Shown here piece after piece: positions 52,303-60,642 of a stretch of DNA of 64,000 nt. Every line of letters begins with the position of its first letter. The first letter of the stretch is position 1. Both the position numbers and the translations under genes were made by a program. The stretch lies in the NCBI RefSeq assembly GCF_900102085.1, contig NZ_FMVM01000014.1, positions 124,001-188,000 of the forward strand, written 5' to 3'. Origin of the DNA: Paenibacillus polysaccharolyticus (lineage in GTDB: Bacteria > Bacillota > Bacilli > Paenibacillales > Paenibacillaceae). The notes beneath the pieces are model-generated. The model was not told where the DNA came from. It worked only from the letters and a program-made list of their open reading frames with translations, and made no database searches.

Positions 52303-52332
52303 AACTCCCTTTCCAAGGAGGGAAAGGGAGTT
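52303..52332 (-). terminator. Intrinsic terminator after the large repeat-protein gene
   Basis: AACTCCCTTTCC pairs with GGAAAGGGAGTT; leftward it ends in TTTTTTCTTTG. Confidence 0.8.
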
Positions 52333-52369
52333 AAGCATTACAATTCTATTGCTAACTTTGTGCCGTAGT

Positions 52370-55300
52370 TTACTGCGGAGGAGTTGATTGTGTAGCTGCT
52401 GGAGCTTTTTCGAGCTTAAATGCTTCAGATGGATTAGAGATCGTACTTCTATTGGTTGTTGTATTAGACGCAACTGACACAATATATACGGTGTACTCTT
52501 CTCCTTCCACAAGACTAGCCCCTGTAGTATCTTTAGCATTGGTATTCAAAGTAACTTCAACCGCTTTGGGATCTCCTACTGAATAGTTACTGCTGGAAGT
52601 AGCTGTAGCCGGATCAACAGATCCTCTTCCCTTCACAATATACAATTGATATGAGGAAATGCCAGCTTCATTAGATGGTTTGGTGAAAGTCAACTTGTAG
52701 ATTGCTTCAGTTACAGTACTTGATTTCTGTAGACCCGTAATAACGGCTGCTTGAACAGATTGTACTATGTTACTAATACTAAATTCGTCGGAAGCCACTG
52801 AAAGACTTGATGAACGAGTTGTACTGTCGGATACAGACATAATAAACACTCTATACTTTTTCCCGATCTCGATAGATCTGTTATTAATATCCCGGTATCC
52901 ATCGCTCAATGCGAAAGTAGTGCCTGCACTGCTTTTATCCAAATCATTATAATAATTAATATTCATCGCTGTATTTAGCGTAAAACCAGGTACCTGATCA
53001 GCCGGGACAATAAACAGACGATATTTGGCAATGCCTGTTTCATTCGATGCTTTGGCAAAATTTACGGTTACATCAGAAGCGTTACCCGCTTGTTGTCCCT
53101 GATTTTTAACCGCTACACTTACACTGCCCACTGCTATTACAGGAGAAGCACTACCTAATTTAACTACAGGCGATGCTGAAGACAGCGCGCTAGATTGAGA
53201 TGAATTATTATTCACCGCCAGGACGAATACCCGATAATCAACATTATCACCAATAAGGCTGCCATCCGTTGCTCTAGCATCACTTGCTAATGTGAAAGCC
53301 TGATTACTCCCACTTTTACTTCTATAGGTGTAGAAGCCGTTATTCAATGCAGTATTCAGATTAAAACTTCCTACAGCCGTATTTTTCACAACAAACACAC
53401 GATAATGATTCACATTATTCTCATCCGTTGACCGGTTGAATGTTACACGCAGATCACTGCCATTCCCGTTATCCGCAACATCGGTTGCACTCACACTGGT
53501 CGGTGCGATAACCGTTGCATTCGGTGTTAGCGTAATTTGAGCCGAAGATGAGGAAAGTGCGTTCTGACTCCAGTTACCGTTACTATTTACGGACAGAACA
53601 AATACACGATAAGCGTTGTAGTTCGCAATTCTATAGCCATTGGTATCAACCGAGTTACTCGAAAGTGTTACGGTCAGATTACCACCTGTTTTATTCACTT
53701 GTGTATAATTGTTCGACGCATTGGCAACGTTCAGGTTGAAGCTTCCTACGTTATTGGCAGGTACGACGAATACTCGATAGTGAGAAACATTGGACTCATC
53801 GCTGGCTCTGCTAAACGACACGCGCATGTCAGTTCCATTTCCGTTATCCGCAATATCTGTAACAGACAGGTTCGTTGCCACACCTGCATTGCTATTGGAG
53901 GTCAGTCTCAAGACATTGGAGGAAGCTGACAACGCATGGGTATAGTTGTTCTGCTGAGTGCCTGCTGCCATGACAAAGATGCGATAATCCTGCAAGTTTG
54001 TGATGTTATAACCGCTGGTATCCCGCATATTCGATGGCAATGTAACCACGAGGTTATTACCTGTTTTGTTCACGGTATAATATAAACTGGAAGACAGATT
54101 ACTTGCTGTAGGCAAGTTAAAGCTGCTGGCTACCGAGTTGCGTACAACAAACACACGATAGTTCGTTACCTTCGATTCATCCGATACACGGTTAAAGCTC
54201 ACCTGAATATCGCGTCCATCTCCATAATCCGAGATGTCTCTCACTTGTGTAATGACCGGAGCCGGAGTTGAATTCAAGGACAACGTCAGGGAAGACGAAG
54301 CCGCAGACAGCTTGCTATCTGTTGCTGTATTCGCACTTACAGACATAATGTATACAACATACGCGGTTCCGTTTTTGATCAACTCGCCCGACGTATCCCG
54401 CGATGAAGAGTTCAGTATGCTTTTGACTGTGCTGGAATTCCCTTTATTGATGATCGTGTAATTCGCGCTGGATACCTTGCTCGCAGCAGCTTGGTTAAAT
54501 GAGGATGCGTCCTTCGCCTTCACAACAAATGCACGGTAACTCGTAATATTCGAATTGGTGCTTGGCTGTGTGAAGTTGATCTCCAGATCCCTTCCGTCGC
54601 CATTATCGCTAACATCGGCAATGCGCAGTCCCGTCACAGCTTGAACAGAAGGTTTCACCTGGTTCAGCTTCAGAACCTGTGAAGACCAGCCTAGATAGTT
54701 TTGGTTGTTATTGTTGCTGTTACCTACAGTCAGTACATACAATCGATAGGATTCATTGCTATTCAGCAAATCACCGTTAACGTCGCGTGTCTGAGCGTTA
54801 AGTGTCAGCTTCGGATTGGTGCCGTTTGGTGTAATTGAAGTGTAGTTCGCCGGAGATACGGCTGTAGCAACGGATTCTTTAAAGCTGTTGATATCCCCAC
54901 TTTTGACTAGCATCACCCTGTAAGCTGACACTGTTCTCTCTGACTTGGCACGTGTGAAGCTTACCGTCAGGTCACGGCCATCTCCGTTACTGCCAGATAC
55001 GGATCCATAAATATTCCAAGCAGAAAACTGCGTATCATCAACCGGCGGTTCCGGTGTAGACGATGTTGTTTTAATATCAACACGTTGGCTGCGTGAGTTC
55101 CAGAATACTTTTTCCCCGAAAGCTTCGCTCACAAAACGAATGGGTACCATCGTACTACCTTTAATCGTACTCGCAGGAACATCCATCACATTCAGTTGAC
55201 CATCGATATACGCAGCCTTGGAACCAAGTGTTAATTTCACTTCCTGATCCCCACGGGTTGCTGTAATGGTTTTCGTTTTATTGTTGAACTGCACTTCCGC

Positions 55301-55513
55301 GTCAATTCCTTCAAAAATCGACCGGAGTGGAACGAGTACACGTCCAGCCTTCATCACAGGGGCTTGAACCGCCGGCACCTCAGTACCGTTAATATAAATG
55401 CTGATTCTTGCAGCTGCATCCATCACCGATGTTGGCAGTGCAGACATAAGCATGGCTGATACGGCCAGTGCTGACATCACTTTTTTGACTTGATTTCCTC
55501 CTGCTTTCCTCAT
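52370..55513 (-). CDS. Secreted repeat protein with N-terminal copper amine oxidase-like domain
   Basis: A protein of 1047 residues with a signal peptide (VMSALAVSAMLMSALPTSVMDAAA). Residues about 35-145 are the copper amine oxidase N-terminal domain (APVMKAGRVLVPLRSIFEGI, VQFNNKTKTITATRGD, IKGSTMVPIRFVSEAFG), a cell-wall-associated module common in Paenibacillus. It is followed by seven tandem modules of about 120 residues, each containing versions of DNGDGRDL.V.F.R, YRVFVV, SFNL..A, a TL-D..G block and YRVFVLSV. These look like paired beta-sandwich (fibronectin-III-like) domains. No catalytic domain, LPXTG motif or SLH domain is visible. The role is probably surface structure or adhesion. 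Start chosen at ATG 55513; an in-frame ATG at 55528 is possible. Confidence 0.82.
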   Translation of the reverse strand: MRKAGGNQVKKVMSALAVSAMLMSALPTSVMDAAARISIYINGTEVPAVQAPVMKAGRVLVPLRSIFEGIDAEVQFNNKTKTITATRGDQEVKLTLGSKAAYIDGQLNVMDVPASTIKGSTMVPIRFVSEAFGEKVFWNSRSQRVDIKTTSSTPEPPVDDTQFSAWNIYGSVSGSNGDGRDLTVSFTRAKSERTVSAYRVMLVKSGDINSFKESVATAVSPANYTSITPNGTNPKLTLNAQTRDVNGDLLNSNESYRLYVLTVGNSNNNNQNYLGWSSQVLKLNQVKPSVQAVTGLRIADVSDNGDGRDLEINFTQPSTNSNITSYRAFVVKAKDASSFNQAAASKVSSANYTIINKGNSSTVKSILNSSSRDTSGELIKNGTAYVVYIMSVSANTATDSKLSAASSSLTLSLNSTPAPVITQVRDISDYGDGRDIQVSFNRVSDESKVTNYRVFVVRNSVASSFNLPTASNLSSSLYYTVNKTGNNLVVTLPSNMRDTSGYNITNLQDYRIFVMAAGTQQNNYTHALSASSNVLRLTSNSNAGVATNLSVTDIADNGNGTDMRVSFSRASDESNVSHYRVFVVPANNVGSFNLNVANASNNYTQVNKTGGNLTVTLSSNSVDTNGYRIANYNAYRVFVLSVNSNGNWSQNALSSSSAQITLTPNATVIAPTSVSATDVADNGNGSDLRVTFNRSTDENNVNHYRVFVVKNTAVGSFNLNTALNNGFYTYRSKSGSNQAFTLASDARATDGSLIGDNVDYRVFVLAVNNNSSQSSALSSASPVVKLGSASPVIAVGSVSVAVKNQGQQAGNASDVTVNFAKASNETGIAKYRLFIVPADQVPGFTLNTAMNINYYNDLDKSSAGTTFALSDGYRDINNRSIEIGKKYRVFIMSVSDSTTRSSSLSVASDEFSISNIVQSVQAAVITGLQKSSTVTEAIYKLTFTKPSNEAGISSYQLYIVKGRGSVDPATATSSSNYSVGDPKAVEVTLNTNAKDTTGASLVEGEEYTVYIVSVASNTTTNRSTISNPSEAFKLEKAPAATQSTPPQ

Positions 55514-55821
55514 AGACCCTATCCCCATTCTCCTATAATTAGTACACTCTTATAGATTAGCTGTGCGATTCAATAATTCCTGTATTTTCCTATGCACAAC
55601 TAAGACGTTCCGATTCGTTAAAAAGTTTCCGGATTCCCCAAAATTATTTTCGCAGAAACATTGGCCTTGCATCCACCTGTAAAGGTTAAAATTAACAGAA
55701 GATTTTGTCATCATTCCGAAACCACTTCTAGTGCCAATTGCTTTAATCTGTGTGTAATAGTGAATCAAGTCTACTTTTCATCCTTATCTGTTCATTCCAA
55801 AATTACAGGAGGTTAATATCC
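55514..55821. other. Divergent intergenic region of two secreted-protein genes
   Basis: Between the repeat-protein gene (leftward) and a secreted-protein gene (rightward). It is AT-rich with no clear palindrome or promoter pair. The rightward gene has a perfect AGGAGG ribosome binding site at its end. Confidence 0.4.
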
Positions 55822-56796
55822 ATGACATCATCTTTGTATTTTTATAAAAAGAAAGGTATGCGTACACTGCTTACCGCTACGGCTATTACTCTATTGTTAC
55901 AAACAGCGGTTTCCCCAGTCACTGGCATCGCTTCTGCTGCCCCTGCTACGGATAGCAAAGTAACATCGGCCAATTCAACCGCAATCTACAAATCTTTTCA
56001 GACCATGCTCTATAAAAAAAATAGCCTGCCCGCGGCAGACCGTTATCTGGAGTCTAAAATCAGCCAGGTGACTCCTTATCATGCAACCTTGATGGTGCTT
56101 CAATTGGAAAATGCCCGCTTCAAAGCGCTAACGGCCATAACGGATCGCATGCTTGTGCCCAATGTTCAGGATCAGATGCAGAAAATATACAAATGGAATG
56201 ACAGCTTCACCCAGCTGATGTCCCGCACCAAGGACACGAGTCTCCGCTCACTGCTGCAACAGGCCAGAGACAGCGGTTATCGTCTTACGATGATCGAGGG
56301 TTATCTCTATCCAATCATGAATTATGCCGCATTTGAAAAATATACTTCTTATGTAAATGAAGATATCAAACAGTACATTCGCATCATGGCAGTCGAAACG
56401 AGCAATATCGCCTCTGAAGATGGGGGCCTCATGATCGGATATCAGGATATGCTGAACCGTGCGCTGAATCAAGAGCGGTTCCTGAATGATTTTCCTAAGT
56501 CTAACCGGAAAAACCAGGTACAGATGTTGATGAATCAATACACCTTGTACACCTTTTACGGGCTCGATAATACCCCGCTGTTCGATTACGACACCAACGT
56601 AATGGTGCCAAATGCTCAAAAAGGGTACAAAGCTGTCTTACAGCGGAATACTTCCGAGGACAGTGCTTTTTTGAAAAAACTGAATGCGTTCATGGATGTC
56701 GTCGCTGAATCCAAGTTTGAAAGAACAGAGGCTGTCGACCAATGGCTGGAACAGAACGTATCTAGGGATGAATATCTGCCGGAGTACGGTATATAA
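55822..56796 (+). CDS. Secreted hypothetical protein
   Basis: A 324-residue protein with a signal peptide (MRTLLTATAITLLLQTAVSPVTGIASAAPA) after a basic start (SSLYFYKKKG). The mature part is helical and tyrosine-rich (YDTNVMVPNAQKGYK, EDIKQYIRIMAVETSNIASE). I do not recognise a domain. The ATG at 55822 has GGAGGTTAATATCC upstream, so the longer frame from 55750 is not needed. It is divergent from the large surface repeat protein, which suggests a shared surface role. Confidence 0.7.
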   Translation: MTSSLYFYKKKGMRTLLTATAITLLLQTAVSPVTGIASAAPATDSKVTSANSTAIYKSFQTMLYKKNSLPAADRYLESKISQVTPYHATLMVLQLENARFKALTAITDRMLVPNVQDQMQKIYKWNDSFTQLMSRTKDTSLRSLLQQARDSGYRLTMIEGYLYPIMNYAAFEKYTSYVNEDIKQYIRIMAVETSNIASEDGGLMIGYQDMLNRALNQERFLNDFPKSNRKNQVQMLMNQYTLYTFYGLDNTPLFDYDTNVMVPNAQKGYKAVLQRNTSEDSAFLKKLNAFMDVVAESKFERTEAVDQWLEQNVSRDEYLPEYGI

Positions 56797-56968
56797 AAGT
56801 TTTAGATCAATCTAACGGTAACAATCAGCCAATGGCCTGGATAAGCTGGAGGTAGAGCAAGGGAGTTAGGTTAAATAGATGTGTGCATGCAATGGTAAGC
56901 TTGGAATAGTCAACATTTTTCATACACCGTTCCTTGTGCTAGTCGCGTAGAAGGTTGTACGGATGAAA

Positions 56969-57169
56969 AAAATTCTAACGATCACCACAGACCTTATTTG
57001 GCCGATTTAGAGGTGTTCAGTGATCTAACGATCACCAGAGACGCTATTTCTTCTGAAATGAGCAAAAATTAATGATTTCTCGTCTGAAATGGGGAAATAA
57101 CGTTTCTCCTGATCGTTAGAATTTTAAATGAGTTGAAATCGACCAAATAGCGTCATCTGAGATCGTTAG
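56969..57169. repeat. Cluster of four dispersed-repeat copies
   Basis: Copies at 56969-56999 and 57025-57050 (minus) and 57094-57125 and 57145-57169 (plus) share AAATA(A/G)CGT...(T)GATCGTTAG with variable centres. Pairs in opposite orientation could form long stem-loops. A fifth copy lies at 35715-35746. Confidence 0.75.
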
Positions 57170-57207
57170 CCTGTCAGCTTATATTGCTCCACCGCCGCTT
57201 TATCAAA

Positions 57208-57250
57208 AAAAGACGAACCCACCGCCCTCGGCGTTGCTTCGTCTTTTTTG
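57208..57250. terminator. Intrinsic terminator
   Basis: AAAAAGACGAA pairs with TTCGTCTTTTT across a 20-base GC-rich loop that contains CCGCC/GGCG. Confidence 0.8.
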
Positions 57251-57391
57251 GCGTATCTGCTGTTAACTGACTAAATATAGTTGTTACGGGTTCATGATAC
57301 AGATGATGTCCCTCACTCTTACATACGTAAGCATCCATCACTCAAGCGTTGGCTCCTTTTGAGTGCGAAGCTCGAATGCATTCCAGCCAAT

Positions 57392-57997
57392 CTATAGAAC
57401 TGAGAGCTCTTTGACCATATGGTAATACTCATGTCCACCGATGAGGATCACTTCATCTTGAACATAGCCTTGCCGTTCATAGAGCTGCATGGCGCGGCCA
57501 TTGTCCTGCTCCACGATCAGGGCAACCTGCGTGTGCCCGAGTTCTCTTCCCTGCTGCTCAAAAGCAGCCATCAGTGCACGGCCGATGCCCTGCCCCTGAA
57601 ATGGCTCACTTACCGAAAGAGTATCGAGATAATACTCCCCAGGGCGGGTTTCTTTTACCAGAGCATATTTCTCATCCCCATCACGTCCGGGACGATTCAG
57701 AAGCGGCTGATCCAGACGATCCACATCATCACCGGCATACGCTACCAACATGCCAGCAATCTGGCCGTCCTGCTCCATCACAGTGATATTTTGATAACTG
57801 ATCCGGTTATTTTCCTGTGTAACAAACTCACGTAAGATGTCCATTGCCCGCTCATTGTCCGCCTCCCCCGCAAGTGCATAAGCGATATCCCCAATCGCCT
57901 GCACCAGCAGCGGGATGATCTGATCCACATCTTCCTTCCGTGCAGGTCGGATCTGAGGCACTGTCTTCTGTTGCTCTGACCCTATAGTAGGTTTCAC
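57392..57997 (-). CDS. GNAT family N-acetyltransferase
   Basis: A 201-residue acetyltransferase. The acetyl-CoA site is YLDTLSVSEPFQGQGIGRAL followed by VEQDNGRAMQLYERQGY, the classical GNAT motifs A and B. The N-terminal half starts with IRPARKEDVDQIIPLL. The substrate is unknown. It follows ilvA by 21 bases on the same strand and may be cotranscribed with it. Confidence 0.88.
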   Translation of the reverse strand: MKPTIGSEQQKTVPQIRPARKEDVDQIIPLLVQAIGDIAYALAGEADNERAMDILREFVTQENNRISYQNITVMEQDGQIAGMLVAYAGDDVDRLDQPLLNRPGRDGDEKYALVKETRPGEYYLDTLSVSEPFQGQGIGRALMAAFEQQGRELGHTQVALIVEQDNGRAMQLYERQGYVQDEVILIGGHEYYHMVKELSVL

Positions 57998-58018
57998 TTG
58001 TAAAAAGACACCTCTCTC

Positions 58019-59323
58019 TCAGATCAACATGTTGAACAGATTCAAGTTTTTGTTCAGCTCAGTGTAGGCGATACCTTTGCGGTTCATACGTTCGATGAGT
58101 GGCTGGTAGTCTTCCTTGTACATGAGCTCGATGCCGACTAAGGCAGGGCCATTTTCCTTGTCATGTTTTTTCGTATATTCAAATCTGGCGATATCGTCAT
58201 TCGGACCGAGCACTTCCTCCAGGAACTCACGTAGCGCTCCCGCACGTTGCGGGAAATTCACCATGAAATAATATTTCAGACCTTCGTAGATCAGGGAACG
58301 CTCTTTGATCTCCTGCATCCGGTCGATATCATTGTTACCGCCGCTGATGACACAGACCACCGTCTTGCCTGCGATCTGTTCCCGGTATTGCTCCAGTGCA
58401 GCTACAGCCAGCGAGCCCGCAGGCTCCACCACGATCGCATTTTCGTTATATAATTCCAGAATGGTTGTGCAGGCTTTGCCTTCTGGCACCTTCACAATGT
58501 CATTCAGGATGTTGCTACAGATGTCATAAGTCAAATCACCGACCCGTTTCACCGCTGCCCCATCCACAAATTTATCGATATCATCCAGCGTAACCACTTG
58601 TTTGCGGAACATTGCTTCACTCATCGAAGCTGCTCCAAGCGGCTCAACGCCGATGATTTGTGTTTCAGGACTAACGGTTTTCATGTAGGTTCCTACCCCA
58701 GCCGCTAATCCGCCGCCGCCAATGGTGACAAATACATAGTCTGCATTCTCATCAAGGCTTTCCATGATCTCCATCGCAACTGTACCGTTCCCTGCAATAA
58801 TCTTCGGTGAATCAAACGGATGGATAAAGGTCATGCCCTGCTCGTCACATGCCCGCATCGCTTCCGCATACGCATCATCATACGTATCACCGATCAGGAC
58901 AACTTCTACATTATCGCCGCCAAAACGTCGTACCTGTTTCACTTTCTGGTTCGGTGTTGTGCTTGGCATAAAGATTTTGCCGTGAATGCCCAGTGCATTA
59001 CAGCTAAAAGCTACACCCTGTGCGTGGTTGCCGGCACTGGCGCAGACGATGCCTTTCTCCATTTCGGCAGGGGTCAGACTGCGTATCATATTGTAAGCCC
59101 CTCGAATTTTAAATGAACGCACCACCTGAAGGTCTTCCCGTTTCAGATACACATTACAGTTATATTTAGCCGACAGTACAGCATCCCGCTGTAGCGGCGT
59201 TCTGACAATCACTTCACGCAGCACATGATGTGCGCGTACGATATCTTCCATGCCTACATGGACATTTCTAGCACCTTCGTTTCCGGCTCCCGTTCCTGTT
59301 GTTTCTTGATTCTCTGGTTTCAT
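58019..59323 (-). CDS. ilvA: Threonine deaminase (ilvA)
   Basis: A 434-residue PLP enzyme that converts threonine to 2-oxobutanoate, the first step of isoleucine synthesis. The PLP lysine lies in VRSFKIRGAYN, the phosphate-binding glycine loop is TIGGGGLAAGVG, and SAGNHAQGVA is the Asn-containing loop. The C-terminal 90 residues form one ACT-like domain (YYFMVNFPQRAGALREFLEEV), the shorter Bacillus-type form, which is usually regulated by isoleucine. The ATG at 59323 has GTGGAGACAG upstream; the start at 59362 is an alternative. No T-box or ilv genes lie next to it. Confidence 0.93.
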   Translation of the reverse strand: MKPENQETTGTGAGNEGARNVHVGMEDIVRAHHVLREVIVRTPLQRDAVLSAKYNCNVYLKREDLQVVRSFKIRGAYNMIRSLTPAEMEKGIVCASAGNHAQGVAFSCNALGIHGKIFMPSTTPNQKVKQVRRFGGDNVEVVLIGDTYDDAYAEAMRACDEQGMTFIHPFDSPKIIAGNGTVAMEIMESLDENADYVFVTIGGGGLAAGVGTYMKTVSPETQIIGVEPLGAASMSEAMFRKQVVTLDDIDKFVDGAAVKRVGDLTYDICSNILNDIVKVPEGKACTTILELYNENAIVVEPAGSLAVAALEQYREQIAGKTVVCVISGGNNDIDRMQEIKERSLIYEGLKYYFMVNFPQRAGALREFLEEVLGPNDDIARFEYTKKHDKENGPALVGIELMYKEDYQPLIERMNRKGIAYTELNKNLNLFNMLI

Positions 59324-59487
59324 CTGTCTCCACACTCCGCTTATATGGTCTAGCAATGTCATTCATTGCTTTTTCTTTTTATTGTATCACTTTTGCTCTA
59401 TCCTTGCGCCCGGCACCGGAAGGAACAATCTTCTACTCACTATGACGACCGTACTCAAATACTTCACATTTCCCACTTTCTTATCTC

Positions 59488-59517
59488 TTACTCTTACTCT
59501 TACTCTTACTCTTACTC
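59488..59517. repeat. Hexanucleotide tandem repeat (TTACTC x5)
   Basis: Five exact TTACTC units. On the minus strand each unit reads GAGTAA, so the stop codon of the alpha/beta hydrolase (59512-59514) falls in the last unit and every other unit provides a backup stop in frame. Confidence 0.85.
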
Positions 59518-60378
59518 CGCATCGTGTATCATCCGCATGATCTCATTGATGATCACTTCAGGATCTGTAAACATCACCATATGACCCGAACGCGCAGCTT
59601 CTACCCATCTCGCATTGGATAGCTTACTCACCGTCTGACGGTGAGCTTCAACAATGGCAGGTCTGATTTTACGTTCTCCCTTGCCCGGCAACGTACCCGA
59701 AATTATGCTAACTTCCAGATCTCCCAGCTTGGGAGGTTGCTCCTGTAACCCCTTTAAATCTTGCAAAAAATTCTTTCCCTCCGCAGCCATCGTCCGAGCA
59801 GCTTGTACCGTAAAGTCCTCCCGGCGGTGATCTGCTACAACGTCATCAGGCTGACTAAGAAAGTCTTTGATGCCAAGAAACCGATACAGGCCCACACGAG
59901 CCAGAGCGGGAATAAGTGCCCCATTTATCGCAAAACCGACCTTGGCCATACGGGAAAAATATAACTCACAATGCTCATCCGACGGGTCAACAAGAATGAT
60001 ACCTTGCAGACGTGACAGATTACTAGTGGCCGCTGCACGTACAATTGGCCCTCCCCAGCTATGCCCCACCAGAATAATCGGCCCCGGCCCCATCGCCGCT
60101 AGCAGTTCATTCAGGTCTTCTGCAATCCGGGCGAGCGTGCGTGGAGAAAAATCAACATCACTTCGTCCCGCTCCCGCCCTGTCGTACACAACGGTACGTG
60201 CATGCTCCGCAATCGTCGGCACAACCAGCCCCCATGTAGATCTGGAAACGCCCATCCCCGACTCAAAAACGACGGTCACTTCTCCAGCACCCTTCGACAT
60301 GTAATGCAACTTCCGGCCATCCCGGGTCTGAATATATGCACTTGAACCCAGCGTATGTAATCCAGCATCATGACCCAT
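59512..60378 (-). CDS. Alpha/beta hydrolase behind a Fur-box-like site
   Basis: A 288-residue hydrolase. The nucleophile elbow is LVGHSWGGPIV, with the oxyanion-side block VVFESGMGVSRSTWG, YDRAGAGRSD and the catalytic His in ARSGHMVMFTDPEV. No signal peptide is seen. The start at 60378 has GGGGAGGGAAGG upstream. About 59 bases before it lies a Fur-box-like sequence, so it may be induced by iron starvation, for example to hydrolyse a siderophore ester or a ferric-siderophore product; no siderophore genes are visible nearby. Confidence 0.85.
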   Translation of the reverse strand: MGHDAGLHTLGSSAYIQTRDGRKLHYMSKGAGEVTVVFESGMGVSRSTWGLVVPTIAEHARTVVYDRAGAGRSDVDFSPRTLARIAEDLNELLAAMGPGPIILVGHSWGGPIVRAAATSNLSRLQGIILVDPSDEHCELYFSRMAKVGFAINGALIPALARVGLYRFLGIKDFLSQPDDVVADHRREDFTVQAARTMAAEGKNFLQDLKGLQEQPPKLGDLEVSIISGTLPGKGERKIRPAIVEAHRQTVSKLSNARWVEAARSGHMVMFTDPEVIINEIMRMIHDAE

Positions 60379-60436
60379 TGCTTCACCTTCCCTCCCCACT
60401 GATCCACAGTATCCCGTCTCTCATCACGCTTCTAAA

Positions 60437-60451
60437 TGAAAATGATTATCA
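60437..60451 (-). promoter_or_regulatory. Fur-box-like operator
   Basis: On the minus strand this reads TGATAATCATTTTCA, one mismatch from the 7-1-7 Fur core TGATAATNATTATCA. It lies 59 bases upstream of the alpha/beta hydrolase start. Binding is inferred. Confidence 0.55.
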
Positions 60452-60477
60452 ATTACTAATTATACCTTTTTCCCTGT

Positions 60478-60511
60478 AAAAAAAGAACACCCGATCCATC
60501 ATCGGATCGGG
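60478..60511 (-). terminator. Intrinsic terminator after the GH3 gene
   Basis: ACCCGATCC pairs with GGATCGGGT; leftward it continues as GTTCTTTTTTT. Confidence 0.75.
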
Positions 60512-60642
60512 TATCCTTCCCAGCCTTGCAGGGGCTGAACGTACAATATAAAACTTACGGCCTCGCGCCCTTTTCCTCGCGCATAGCCTCATTACTTCTT
60601 CACAGATCACAGGTCATGAAGCAGAATCGGGATGAAATTCTC

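Larger units (their letters stand above)
56797..57391. other. Intergenic repeat region
   Basis: No gene. It holds four copies of a dispersed repeat in inverted arrangement (56969-57169) and a strong terminator (57208-57250). The remainder shows nothing recognisable. Confidence 0.6.
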
